This document shows, piece by piece, positions 50,872 to 61,052 of a DNA stretch of 64,000 nt. Origin of the DNA: Geosiphon pyriformis (taxonomy: Eukaryota > Glomeromycota > Glomeromycetes > Archaeosporales > Geosiphonaceae); assembly GCA_016748015.1 (NCBI GenBank), contig JAAOMT010000502.1:314519-378518 (forward strand), read 5' to 3'. Below the pieces are notes generated by a model that saw only the letters and a list, made by a program, of their open reading frames with translations, was not told where the DNA came from and did no database searches. Every line of letters begins with the position of its first letter. The stretch's first letter is position 1. Position numbers and translations under genes: made by a program.

Positions 50872-52357
50872 TCAACCCCTTTTTTTCAACACTTGAAATA
50901 TCTCGCAATCATCCCAATAAAAGTACCCTTCCGTGCCTCTCACATTTCCTATATACGTTTTTTCTACTGTTTGTCCAATCTTTTTCTCAAGGCCGGTACA
51001 AATCCATAAATCTGGTCCCATTCCAAAACAAGGGCCACCGCCAGGATGATCATAGATTCCACAATTTCTTTTCTTTGGTAAAATTTTGCAAATCTTTGCT
51101 TTATCTAAAGTTTGACGGTCGGTAAACGAAAATAAAAACCCCGTCCGATCACCACGAGCTGAAGAAAATCGTCCATGTTTCCAAGCTGAATTTAGTGGAT
51201 TATATCCGCCAATAATTTGTTTGCTATTTTTTAATTTTACTACAATAATTGTGGGGCCGACATTTTTGCACTTATTGTAAAAGGTTTTGATGGATCTTCC
51301 ATGAGTGCTTGCTCGATAGATGAGACAAAATTTTATGTATAGAGGAGCTTCAATTTCAAATTTTCCTTCAATCCAAGATGCGATTAGCGCTGCTTGTCCC
51401 GACGTGATTATTTCTGATTCAATCGGTATGTATTTTTGTCTTGGTGGTTTTGGTTCAAAATAAAGCGGTTTTTTATCAGTAAGTTGCCATCGCACAAAAT
51501 CACCGATTAAATATTCCGGTAATATTGATGAAAATGGACGAACTTCTTTCTCAAAGTCCATCAAAGATATGTCAAAAAATCTAATCCATTGCAACAGGGG
51601 TGCAAGTTTTTCTTTCAGTCCCCAAAATTCTTCTTTTTCCCATTCTTCCGGTTGATAGGTTGTTGTATTTTTTAACCGAGAAGAATTAGGAACATTCGCA
51701 ATTCCCCATATCACCACCTTTTTCCAAAGATCAATTTCTCTTATTCCTAATTTATCGCATTTTACAATTTCTTCAAGTGCTTTTTCATTTAATGCATTGA
51801 AATCCGGTGAATTGAATAGCAGAGATGGATTTTTCTCTATTGCATCTTTTAAGCAGTAGTCCCGTAAGTCGGTACAAGTTGGTCGTGATACAACAGCATT
51901 AAGGACTTGAACTAAAAGTGAAGAGATCCATTGATGCGGATGGCAAAGAAAATGAAATTGAACGTGGTTGAGTACATTATCGAATAGCATTTCATCAGCT
52001 GCTAATAGAAGATCGAGCCAGGTGGTGGGTGAATAGGTGGATAAGTCGATCAGACTCAAGTTCATGAAGCTGTAAAGTTAATGCATTTTGAGAGGTCTGA
52101 CAAAATAAAACATTTGAAACTCTAGGACTTTGAATAACTTACTCTAACAAAATCTGAAACGCCTCAACAGAAACGTTTGGTTTCTTGAAGATCAACCTTT
52201 CCTCATCAGGTCTTTTTTGTGCCCACCAAATTGACAAAGCAGCTTTAAAATACGGGGAATGACGCGTCAAGATTTCAATATTTGTCTCAAATTCTTTAGT
52301 TTTGTTTGGTGGTTCACCAATTTCGATGCACACATTAAAATCATTATGTTTTATCAT
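50872..52357 (-). CDS. BTB-BACK-TLDc domain protein, copy 2
   Basis: Minus-strand exons 52357-52143 and 52069-50872 give 470 residues. The first exon is 215 bases with a phase-2 donor (GA|GTAAGT), identical in length and phase to copy 1, which supports the ATG at 52357 rather than the open codons before it. Domain order is BTB (FNVCIEIGE, HSPYFKAALSIWWAQ, IFKKPNVSVEAFQILL), BACK (WLDLLLAADEMLFDNVLNHV onwards) and TLDc from about 298 (AALIASWIEGK, YRASTHGRSIKTFYNKC, IIGGYNPLN, GPCFGMGPDLWIC, GYFYWDDCEIF). It differs considerably from copy 1, so the pair is not recent. It faces copy 1 across a 3-kb spacer. Role as a CUL3-type adaptor with a TLDc cargo or effector domain is family inference. Confidence 0.88.
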
Positions 52358-53741
52358 GGTCCAATTTGGATTAATCAATTTTTTTTAATGAACCAAGATT
52401 CAACATTTTCAGAATGGTCTATTTATTAATAAAGATTTTAAATCACGATGCATAAAACATGACAAAAACCATTGTGTTTTAGATTCCTTTTGGATGTGGG
52501 AATGGTGTTGTCTAAATTTTTTTTACAAAACGTCATATAGAAGTCATCAAAAATTATTCAATGCGTCATTAAAATCATTTTAGTGCGGGGATGATCAATT
52601 TGAAAGCACAAACTTTTTCTTAAAGATCATCAATTGAGGATGAACTAGCCAAGTATATTTTTTCATTTCATAAATTCGTTTTTTAAGACAAAAAGTATAA
52701 TTAAACTGAAAAATCTATGAAAGATAATAATTCTATATAAAGCCACCGTTACCATTTTTGCTTACCGAAAAATTTTGTTGCAATTTGCCTATTAAATTTT
52801 TAGACTTGTGGAAATTTAAAAATCAAAAAGCTATTCAAACCTTTGTGACTTGAACTAATCATCAAAATCAATATGAAAATTATAGTTTTAAATAATCATT
52901 TAAATCAGGATATTTTGTTTTCAAATGATTTCATCAGAACTATTTAATATTTCAAGGTCTATTATCATGTTTCGAAAATTTCAATTAGGAGGAATAAAAG
53001 AAATAAGTAAAAATTTCGTTGGGTTCGAACAGAATTACACTTAAAAGTGTAAATTGAATAAAAAGTATGATATTTTATTTCTTTTACATTATTTATATTA
53101 ACTTGGATAAAATGGGACAGGGTCATAATATAAATAGTTAAAATGTGATCCCAAAATTAGAAAAGAAAGATATAAAATTTGGATCTAACAAAATGAAAGA
53201 TTTTAACGAATGAACTTTTTATTTTCCGAGTATAATTTTTATTAAGAATCACAATGTAAAGGCTCAAGACGAAATAAAGGTGAATGAAATATGAATCTTG
53301 ATAATCATGATCAACAATTTTTTGATCACGTCTATAGCATGAGCTTGCCATTAATAAAGTGCCTGAAAGAGATTAGAGAAATCTATAAATTTCAAGAATT
53401 ATTAAATAATTCAACATTCAAAATGATTATTTGTATACTACTTTTAAAGCATATTTACTTTAAAAGAAATTGAAATTTGCAAATCAGTTAATAGAAGTGG
53501 CCTTAATATTTTTAAAACAATTTGTCTTGAATTATTTTTTCTCAAAAAAAAAATTCGGCACACAAAAGAAATCTAAAAATATTTTTAGAAAATTCTGCAA
53601 TAAATTCATTCCAGAATTCAAGCAATTTTTATGATTTTTTAATTATTGGTCCAAATACTGATACAAATTGATTTTCTTTATTAAATTTCCCATCTTTACA
53701 TAAATTTACAAAAACTAGAATTCTAATTTAAGATTTCCATA
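52358..53741. other. intergenic spacer
   Basis: The 5' flank of the minus-strand BTB-TLDc copy 2. Short open stretches near 53157-53473 on both strands are low complexity. No gene is supported. Confidence 0.5.
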
Positions 53742-53915
53742 AATGGTGACAAATTAAATAAGGGCTTGGACCACAGTGAAGAGTTCAAATTTACGATTTA
53801 ATGGTGACAATTAAATAAGGGCTTGTACCACAAAGTGAAGACACAGACCAGAGTTCAAATATACGATTTAATGGTGACAATTAAATATGAGCTGGTGCCC
53901 CAAAGTGGGATCTTA
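53742..53915 (+). repeat. three-copy tandem repeat with units of 58 and 70 bp
   Basis: Copies start at about 53742, 53801 and 53871, each beginning AATGGTGACAA(A)TTAAATA and containing GAGTTCAAATTTACGATTT-type ends. The second copy has an extra 12-base insert (AGACACAGACCA region). The third copy runs out into unique sequence in which a short membrane-like reading frame follows. Confidence 0.8.
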
Positions 53916-54300
53916 TACTTACCATTTTATTTGTTGGCCATATAATCCTAATTTTCTATGGCAACACAGCATTTGTCAAATATTGGATTCTCGGATGAAT
54001 GGTTACTCAGGATAGTCAGGAAATGGAGCCAAATCTCAAGTAAACTCCTTAATGTATTTTACATCCCCATCTGCGCACCAGGTACGTTTAAAGAAATTTT
54101 ATTTAGTGAAACAGTCCACAAAATTAGCCATATGTATAACAGTGGGAAATAAATATATTTTTATGAGATTCATCCACTTTATTATAGCGAGAAAATTTTG
54201 GTTAGTTTTTAATTTTTGGGCAAATTATGGAGATAACTAAACAATATTTGCGTACTAATCTATCTCCTTTACAATTGAATATTTTGAATCTATTTTAAAG

Positions 54301-54456
54301 CTGTCAAATTTTTTTGCCTTCAAAAATAAAATATTTGCGACTGTTTATTTAGCAGTAACTTGTGTAACGATTAGATTTTTTTTGGCTTCAAAATAAAATA
54401 CTTGCGACTGTTTATTTAGGAGTAACTTGTGATTTTTTTTGCCTTCAAATAACTAT
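54301..54456 (+). repeat. degenerate direct repeat, two full copies and a partial third
   Basis: Copy 1 (54312-54364) and copy 2 (about 54380-54432) share TTGCGACTGTTTATTTAG and AGTAACTTGTG, preceded by GCCTTCAAAA/GGCTTCAAAA and a T run. A third partial copy starts near 54436. The unit is about 68 bp. Confidence 0.75.
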
Positions 54457-54707
54457 ATTTTAAGAGCATTTTTCATTTCGAAGATTGGGCAAATATTGGA
54501 GATCTTGGATTATTTCAACGCAAAAATGATACATTTCACAAAATAAATAAAGTTGTGGTAGTAATGATTTGATTGGGACAGGAAAAAAAATGAAAAAAAA
54601 CCCTGTTTAGGAATAATCTGCGAAAATTTAGAATAATTCTAATTTCTTACTTTGGAGAAAGTCTAAAGTTTATAAAGTGTTGCCGTCGTACAAGCATTCG
54701 GAAAATC

Positions 54708-54717
54708 TATATAAATA
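54708..54717 (+). promoter_or_regulatory. TATA-box-like element of the HMG-box gene
   Basis: TATATAAATA lies about 90 bases before the predicted ATG at 54800, in locally less AT-rich surroundings (a CGTCGTACAAGCATTCGG patch is just upstream). In such AT-rich DNA the word is not rare, so this is tentative. Confidence 0.3.
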
Positions 54718-54799
54718 CCCTACATAAATTTTGCTCATTAGATCCCTTGAATCGAAATAATTATATTTACTAAAAGAATCTTTGAATAATAATAAAAAT

Positions 54800-55489
54800 A
54801 TGTTACCACAAAATGATTCTCTTCAAGCCACTTCAGATACAATAAATGGGCTAATGCAAATTCCATTTAAACCAACTTATCCACCTCTTCTTACTATCAA
54901 TGACCTAATTCCACGAGTTACACGCAAGGGAAGAACCCCAACTAAGCCCCCAAATGCTTTTATCATTTATCGAAAAAACTACACGTCTGAGATTAAAACC
55001 AAAAAAATTTCAATTGACATGTCACAAGTTTCATCAATTGTTGGTCAATTATGGAAGGAAGAAGCAGAATTCGTTAAGGATGCATACAAAAAGCTCGCTA
55101 GAGATGCAAAAGATATTTTTAATAAAAGATTTAATTCAAACTATACTTCACTTGAAAACCCTCCTTTTGAATCTTTTAATCAGTTGGATACTCAAAATTT
55201 TGAAGACATTATGAACCCACTTCTTGACGAAATGATTGTAACAGATCATACACCAGGAATCTTTACGCTAAATAATCAACCACTTTTACCCTTGAACCAA
55301 AATCAATTCTTTACATCTATTCCTAATTCGAATTTAACAGATCAGAGGATTAACAGTCAAGGCCAAACAGAAAATCTTAGTGGAATTAACTCACTTTTAT
55401 CTTTCATCATGCAATTGAAAGAAGAAATGGAAAAACTCAAGAAAGAGAATGAAACATTAAAGGAACTTCTTCAAACTAGGTTGGGATAG
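54800..55489 (+). CDS. MATA-type HMG-box transcription factor
   Basis: A single-exon gene of 229 residues starting at the ATG at 54800; the frame is open a few codons further up but without an ATG. Residues 46-112 form an HMG box of the MATA_HMG/Sox type: TPTKPPNAFIIYRK for helix one, SSIVGQLWKEEAEFVKDAYK for helices two and three, then KLARDAKDIF. HMG boxes bend DNA through the minor groove. A linker rich in Asn/Gln and Pro follows, and the last 35 residues (IMQLKEEMEKLKKENETLKE) form a leucine-rich coiled coil for dimerisation. In fungi this family includes mating-type regulators; in Glomeromycotina it is hugely expanded, so a mating role cannot be assumed. A truncated inverted copy of this gene lies at 43.3-43.8 kb. 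Confidence 0.9.
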   Translation: MLPQNDSLQATSDTINGLMQIPFKPTYPPLLTINDLIPRVTRKGRTPTKPPNAFIIYRKNYTSEIKTKKISIDMSQVSSIVGQLWKEEAEFVKDAYKKLARDAKDIFNKRFNSNYTSLENPPFESFNQLDTQNFEDIMNPLLDEMIVTDHTPGIFTLNNQPLLPLNQNQFFTSIPNSNLTDQRINSQGQTENLSGINSLLSFIMQLKEEMEKLKKENETLKELLQTRLG

Positions 55490-55769
55490 CTATTAAACAC
55501 CTCGTTTTTTGAATAAGCATAGGGAATAAAGGTTTTACTATTTAAGCACATCAAGAATTTTGTTTTTATCTTTCATACAATTAATAATTTAAATTAAAAA
55601 AAAATTAATTCGAATTTTTACTTAGATAGAAACAATTAATTTAAAGTTATTAAATCAAAGAATAACCGAAATTGAATTTGCTGTATTTTGTGTATAGAAA
55701 ATAATAATAATAATATATATATATATTTTATTTGCGTTAACTGAGTGTGATCCTAAAAAAAGCATTACA

Positions 55770-56070
55770 TGTATTAAGAGTAGCTCACGCGTTTTCCACA
55801 TGTGACCAGCCACCCGGGGGATAGTCAAGACTACACTAACCAGCCACACTCTACATAATTAAAGCCACCAAAGCTTCCTACCCTCCTTCTCCGCGTCAGC
55901 TCTAAATTTGGCTCGGGGCATCCAAATCTTCTCTCGATAACTATTTGACGAAACTTCTTACCAGATCCACAATTTTCATCCTCGTTAATTTACCGTCCTT
56001 TAATACTTTCAATGCTTCCCTATACCACTCTCCAGGAACAAAATCCTTTATTAATTTCCACATTAATAAA
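55770..56070 (-). other. GC-enriched island with a 40-codon ORF
   Basis: About 300 bases are clearly richer in GC than the surroundings and contain few A/T runs. On the minus strand an ATG at 56063 opens a 40-codon frame ending at 55941 (WKLIKDFVPGEWYREALKVL, then DGKLTRMKIVDLVRSF), which would be amphipathic helices. Downstream of its stop are two related words, GTGGCTGGTTAGTGTAGTC and GGTGGCTGGTCACATGTGG, around a CCCCCGGG core. It may be the 3' end of a small gene or a non-autonomous element; a GTAAG donor overlaps the end of the ORF. Confidence 0.4.
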
Positions 56071-56725
56071 TTTAATTTTTATAATTTTGAATAATGCTAT
56101 TTTGATTTGAATTTAAGCGTTCATTCTGATTTACAATAAAATCGGAAAATTAATAGGCATTTAAATAAATTTCAACCTTTTTTTTATTCCATTATTGAAA
56201 TCTTTAATGTTCAATTTATTTTTTTATTCAGTTTTAAAACCGTTCTTTTATATAAAATATATAAAAACCAACATTTTAGGATGTCAACCAAAATTTAAAA
56301 AATTCGAAAAATATAAATCGATAATTTTTAAATGATAAATTTTCTGAAATTTTACTTTAGCTAGTTTGAAACTCTTAAAGAACTAATTGATTCTTAATTT
56401 TTAGTCTTTTAAGAATAAAGTACATTTAAGAGTTTTAATATTTTTTCAAATTTTTTTTTTAATTATCGAGTTTTTCATTTCTTAATTTTTTAAAACTTTT
56501 AAATTATTTAATTATCGAACTTTTAGATTCCTTGATTTTTATTAAAAATTGAATTATTATGCTTTTTTTTATACTTTGTAATAAAATAATCTTTGTCTAA
56601 ATATAAGATTAAACCTTTTTCAAAGAAACTTTTATTACAAACAAAATCATTCTCTTTATTAATAATCTTGGGTTGGAGGTTGTGAGCTACACACAACTTG
56701 TTGATACATTTTAATTTTATCTTGA

Positions 56726-56768
<43 letters not shown>

Positions 56769-57910
56769 CCTGGATATTTAGCTGTTAATGATACGCGCTC
56801 GAATTGTGGCGCAAATCTGCAAAAAATTTAGTGCAAATTGATTTATAATCAAACTTTGACAATGCATTTCACTTAATAAAAAGTAAAGATACTTTAGGAT
56901 GATATTCAAGCTACAAATATTGAAGGCATGTGCACATCTGAGCTTTGACAAAATCCTTCAAGTTCTGTTGAGAACGACTTTTTTTCCTCTCTCTTGACAT
57001 AAGTTGAAAGCGTTCCTTAATATTATTCATTTTAAAAGTAATTATAAATAAAAATCAAATAAAATATATATAGTAAAATTATTAATTATAATAAAATTTT
57101 TTTTTTGTATAAATTTTAAATATATATATATATATATTAAGTCAATTATAATTGTATTTTAAATTTTTATAGTAAAATAATAATTTTTTTTTAAGATTTT
57201 ATAATATAAATAATTAAAATTGATAAGTATAATTATATTTATAAAATTTGAAATTACAATTTACATAATATTAAGATATATACATATTTATATTTATAAT
57301 TAATTTAACATAAATTATTTACTATTAGGGCAAAAGGATTTTAAAAAAATTGATATATATATATATATATTTGTTTTTTGTTTTTTAATACTATATATAT
57401 ATTGATAAATGATATTTATTTAAATAAAATCCTTTTTTTTCTAATCAATAATATTATTCCAATATAATTTGCATTTATCAAGTCAAATTTATTTTTTAAT
57501 TAAAACTATAATCTTTTAAAAATCAGTTTTTCTTTTCAATTAAAAGTTCCCCCGCTATAGGATATCAGCACGAAACGTGAGAAAAACATACTCAGCCACA
57601 CTGATATTAATCTACATTTCACAGCGGAAAATTTTGTCATAGCTTATGACCACACATTAAATTTAAGCCTTACCTATTTTATATTAAAAACAAAACAAAA
57701 CAAAGCAAATTTATAATTATCAATTTCCCTATTGTCAATCTTTGGCATCATGAGATTAATTATTTTTAATTTTTTTTTCGAAAAATTACGTCACTTTCTT
57801 ATTTTTTTTAAACTTTTACCATTTATAAACAGTGGTCGTGGAAAATAAAATTTTTTTTTTTTTTCAAAGAATACACCATTTTCTTTAAAATTTAAAGCTA
57901 CGTTTACATT
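56071..57910. other. intergenic AT-rich spacer
   Basis: Contains the TTGA array below, several TA tracts (57121-57138, 57354-57371) and long T runs. No gene is supported. Confidence 0.5.
56727..56768 (+). repeat. TTGA tetranucleotide microsatellite
   Basis: About ten GATT/TTGA units in a row. Confidence 0.85.
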
Positions 57911-58408
57911 ATGAATGATACAATCTTGAATTACTCTGGCGGGACATTTGGCTTGCTTATCGTGAGCATTTTCTTAATATTAATTTAGAACTATTACATA
58001 TAATTCTAACAAAAAAAGAGACAGAACACTATTATTTATATATATATATATATATATAAACTTTGATTTACTTTCTCAATAGCTTATTCTTGACATCGTG
58101 GCTATTATTGAGGTGCTTCAAAGTGATCGTACTACTAGGAGTAAGATCGGTTGGTCGTTATTAATTTTCCTGTTCCCGATGGTGGGTCTCATACTTTATA
58201 TGTAAGTATTGTGAAATATAGTACTGAAGTAAATTTCTTTTTCATAATAAAAAGAGAACGAAACCAGAAAAGCGAATTGGGAAATTTCAAAGTGTTATCA
58301 AATTTAAAAGATTTGAATAAAGTATTGAAAATTACATTTTTTAATTCTCACCCTCGTAGCTTCCTCTCCGGTAGGAACGATCACGTACGTTATGAACTTT
58401 TACCATAA
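57911..58408 (+). CDS. 72-residue PLDc_N-type membrane protein
   Basis: Three exons, 57911-57961, 58083-58201 and 58360-58408, join in frame (phases 0 and 2; donors GTGAGC and GTAAGT, acceptors CAATAG and CGTAG). The protein is two membrane spans with a short polar loop: GLLILILDIVAIIEVLQSD, then RSKIGWSLLIFLFPMVGLIL, ending with FLSGRNDHVRYELLP. The pattern of an aliphatic helix with Asp, a charged turn, then K-x-x-W-x-L-x-x-x-x-x-P-x-x-G-x-x-x-Y is that of the PLDc_N domain (phospholipase D/cardiolipin synthase N-terminal region), which also occurs as free-standing small proteins of unknown function. No phospholipase domain follows. It is too short and too split to stand out in an ORF scan. 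Confidence 0.72.
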
Positions 58409-58949
58409 AATATGAATGGGAACATATATGGTATATAAAATTAGCAGCTTGAATTCGAACTAGTTAGAATTCTATTTCTTTTTTGGGGGATTCTGTTTAA
58501 AATGTTTGAAACCTGTTGTAATGATATAATCTTGAGCTTTTTAATGAATGTAAATTTAAGTGATATGGGACAAGAATTTTTGATCAAACACCTTTAATCG
58601 CGTTATCTGTTGAGTCCCGTATAATGAGGAGTTACTCACATGGAAAAATGTCAGACTAAAAAAAGCTCCATCCTGGTTGGTGTCTAGTCATTTGAATATT
58701 TCAAAAAAAAAGATATTTCATCAGCATACTTATTCCAATCAAAACGAAACTTACTTTCTCATTAAAATGTATCAAAAATCCTTTCAGAGTTATAGTATTG
58801 ATAAATATGATATCATTTTCACTTTTAAGTATTGGCTGGGTATCTTAGACGTCATAATTTTTTCACATAATAATCATCAGTGGGAATAACAACTATTTAA
58901 TTTCCCAAAGTATTTTTCATCTCCCCTCAAAACTGAAAACTATTCCAAG

Positions 58950-59248
58950 ATGGAACGAACTTTTATCGGTGACAAAGAAGTCTCCAGAGATACAGAAATT
59001 CCTCATCCTTCCCCTCAAGAGGTTGAAAAACTTGAGGCTCAACGGTTCGCCAACAAGAATGAAAAAGGGAAACCGAAAGAAGGTAAACGTTAAAATATCA
59101 CTTCAATTTAAAAAGTCAAAAAAGTCAGATTTTTAATTTTGAGATAAACCAAATTGTTTAAACCTTAAAAGGTGGGTCAGCTGGAAGGTTACAAACTGGC
59201 GCTCATAAGACTACAGATGAAGAGCGGAAGAATAATGAAATTAGGTAA
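58950..59248 (+). CDS. small hydrophilic protein of unknown function
   Basis: Exons 58950-59082 and 59172-59248 join in phase 1 (GAAG|GTAAAC; AAAAG|GT) to give 69 residues with no Cys, Trp or Tyr. It is highly charged and likely disordered: IPHPSPQEVEKLEAQRF, NKNEKGKPKEGGSAGRLQ, then KTTDEERKNNEIR. The stop codon lies within AGGTAATA, which looks like a splice donor, so a further exon is possible. I do not recognise a family, though short Lys/Glu/Gly-rich proteins of this kind are often stress-associated in fungi; that is speculation. It follows the PLDc_N gene by about 540 bases on the same strand. Confidence 0.55.
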
Positions 59249-60416
59249 TATATATATATATATATATATGTTTCTCTTTGGGATTGAGGTACACAAAAAA
59301 TTAAAGCTTTGTGATTCTGAAAAAATTTTCTTTTCAATTTGGATTTAGGGAGTTTTAATTTAATCTCAAGATATCGAAACAGCTTAAACTTGTATAGTAG
59401 AAGAAAAAAATTTGCTTTTAAGAACTTTCTAATATTAAAACGAAGAAACGTCGTTATCTCAAGTTTTTGAAATTATTAAAGAGAAAACTCACTTTTTAGA
59501 AACATGCTTATAATTGAGCTATTTAAGTTTTTGAAAGTCTCGATAAAGGAAATAAAAATTGTTCAGAATTTTAATCGGTTAAATTAATCCCGGATTCAAT
59601 TGTATGAACTATGAAAATATGTTTTAATAACTTTTAATCAAAGGTTTTACTATATTTATAAGAAAATGTCCTAAAGTTTAAATGTAATTGAATTGAATTG
59701 AATTGAATTGAATTGAATTGAATTGAATTCATGTAACATTAATAAAATTAGAAATATAAACATAAAATAAAATTCAATGTAATAAAATGTGTTACATATT
59801 AAATAATAATTTTTTTATGCATACCAAAATATATTATTAAATTTATTGCAAACTTAGTTTAAGAAAAAAAAAAAAAAAAAAAAGAAAAAATATGAATTTG
59901 AACAAAAAACGGAAAAAAACAACAACAAAAACAATATAAATGGTTACAAGTAATTGTCACAAAATTCTTTAAAGTTTACATTTTATTCTATGTACTTTCA
60001 AAAGATAGGAAAAAAAGAAAATCTGACATCAGATTACTCATGAAAATTAAATTTTCTTATCTTCTTACTAATTCAGATAACTTAAATTGCTGGATTATTA
60101 ATTCTAATTTTTAGACTTTTCATCTATACCAAAAGTTATACAACGTTTTCGGAGTTTTAAATTTTTTTTCAAATACCTTACTCCAAAGGGGCAACTTTTG
60201 TAAATCTGATTTCTGTTGTTTCTGGACTTTCCAGATAGAAAACAGCTAGTTTTAGATGGCAATTTTTATTTAAACTGTTTCAACTTCAAATAACTACCAA
60301 ATAATGATGTATGATCTACTTGGTCTTTGATCCGCATAAGATTTGTCGCACAATTCATGCCGAAAAACTAATAAAAACGCCTAATTAATTTGAAAAAGAA
60401 TAAAAAAAAACTCTAA
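59249..60416. other. intergenic spacer
   Basis: Holds a TA tract at 59250-59268, the AATTG array, and an A run at about 59866-59883. No gene is supported; the last 100 bases would be the promoter and leader of the GRAM-domain gene. Confidence 0.5.
59686..59729 (+). repeat. AATTG pentanucleotide microsatellite
   Basis: Nine consecutive AATTG units (TGAAT in the other register). Confidence 0.85.
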
Positions 60417-61052
60417 ATGGCATACTTAAACGCACTCCCATTCGAAACTCGTTTTTCCTATAAATTTCCAATTCAAGTGGAAGGTGAACAATTTTTCTAT
60501 CGTTATCATCCGATCAAAATTCGTCTCTCCATTTCGAAACCACCACATTCAACTCCCAAAACCACCCACAAAGCAGTCGGTCGGATTTTTTTAACTGACA
60601 AAAGGTTAATTTTTATCGCTGATGCTCCTTCCCAAGATGGATTTGAAACTTTTTCTTTGATTCTTGATGATATTACAACATCATCCAGAGTAGATGGTTC
60701 CCATTCAATCTCTCGCCCTTGTACCTTCTCCCTCATTATAACTTTGACCAATATGAACATTGTAAAATTGGATTTTATCTTTAAGATTGACAAAAAAGAC
60801 TTGAAAGCAAAAGAAACTATGCAAGATTATTATGGCATGATGATTGATAGTATAACGGCTGCAAAACGAAGGAAAAGTTTAGCTGCTGGACCTAATACTT
60901 TGGAAAGTGTTACAAATTTACGTGTAAGGGAACAACCACCAAGTTATTCAAGAAGTTTTGGTATCATGGAAGTCATTGAACCACCAAGCTATCGAGCAGC
61001 AATGACGGGGTTAAGGGAGGATGGTTTACCTCCATATTCTAATGCCGTATAA
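60417..61052 (+). CDS. WBP2-like GRAM-domain protein
   Basis: A single exon of 211 residues. The GRAM/PH-like domain covers about 25-150: VGRIFLTDKRLIFIADAP is its central strand pair, followed by FETFSLILDDITTSS and a strand-rich part ending FIFKIDKK. The C-terminal tail is Pro-rich with two PPSY motifs (about 174-177 and 189-192) and a related PPYS near the end; PPxY binds WW domains such as those of NEDD4/Rsp5-type ubiquitin ligases. This layout is that of WW-domain-binding protein 2, a membrane-lipid and WW-partner adaptor and transcription coactivator in animals. The fungal orthologue's role is not established. An in-frame Met at position 1 directly precedes the conserved region, and length is close to the family norm. 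Confidence 0.85.
   Translation: MAYLNALPFETRFSYKFPIQVEGEQFFYRYHPIKIRLSISKPPHSTPKTTHKAVGRIFLTDKRLIFIADAPSQDGFETFSLILDDITTSSRVDGSHSISRPCTFSLIITLTNMNIVKLDFIFKIDKKDLKAKETMQDYYGMMIDSITAAKRRKSLAAGPNTLESVTNLRVREQPPSYSRSFGIMEVIEPPSYRAAMTGLREDGLPPYSNAV

Noticed and set aside
53880-53990. Short hydrophobic frame reading PKWDLILTILFVGH after the tandem repeat, reminiscent of small PMP3-type membrane proteins
   Set aside because: It has no start codon, no second conserved span and begins inside a minisatellite; resemblance is too weak.
54782-54799. Upstream extension of the HMG-box protein from a TTG codon
   Set aside because: TTG starts are not normal in fungal nuclear genes; the ATG at 54800 leaves the domain complete.
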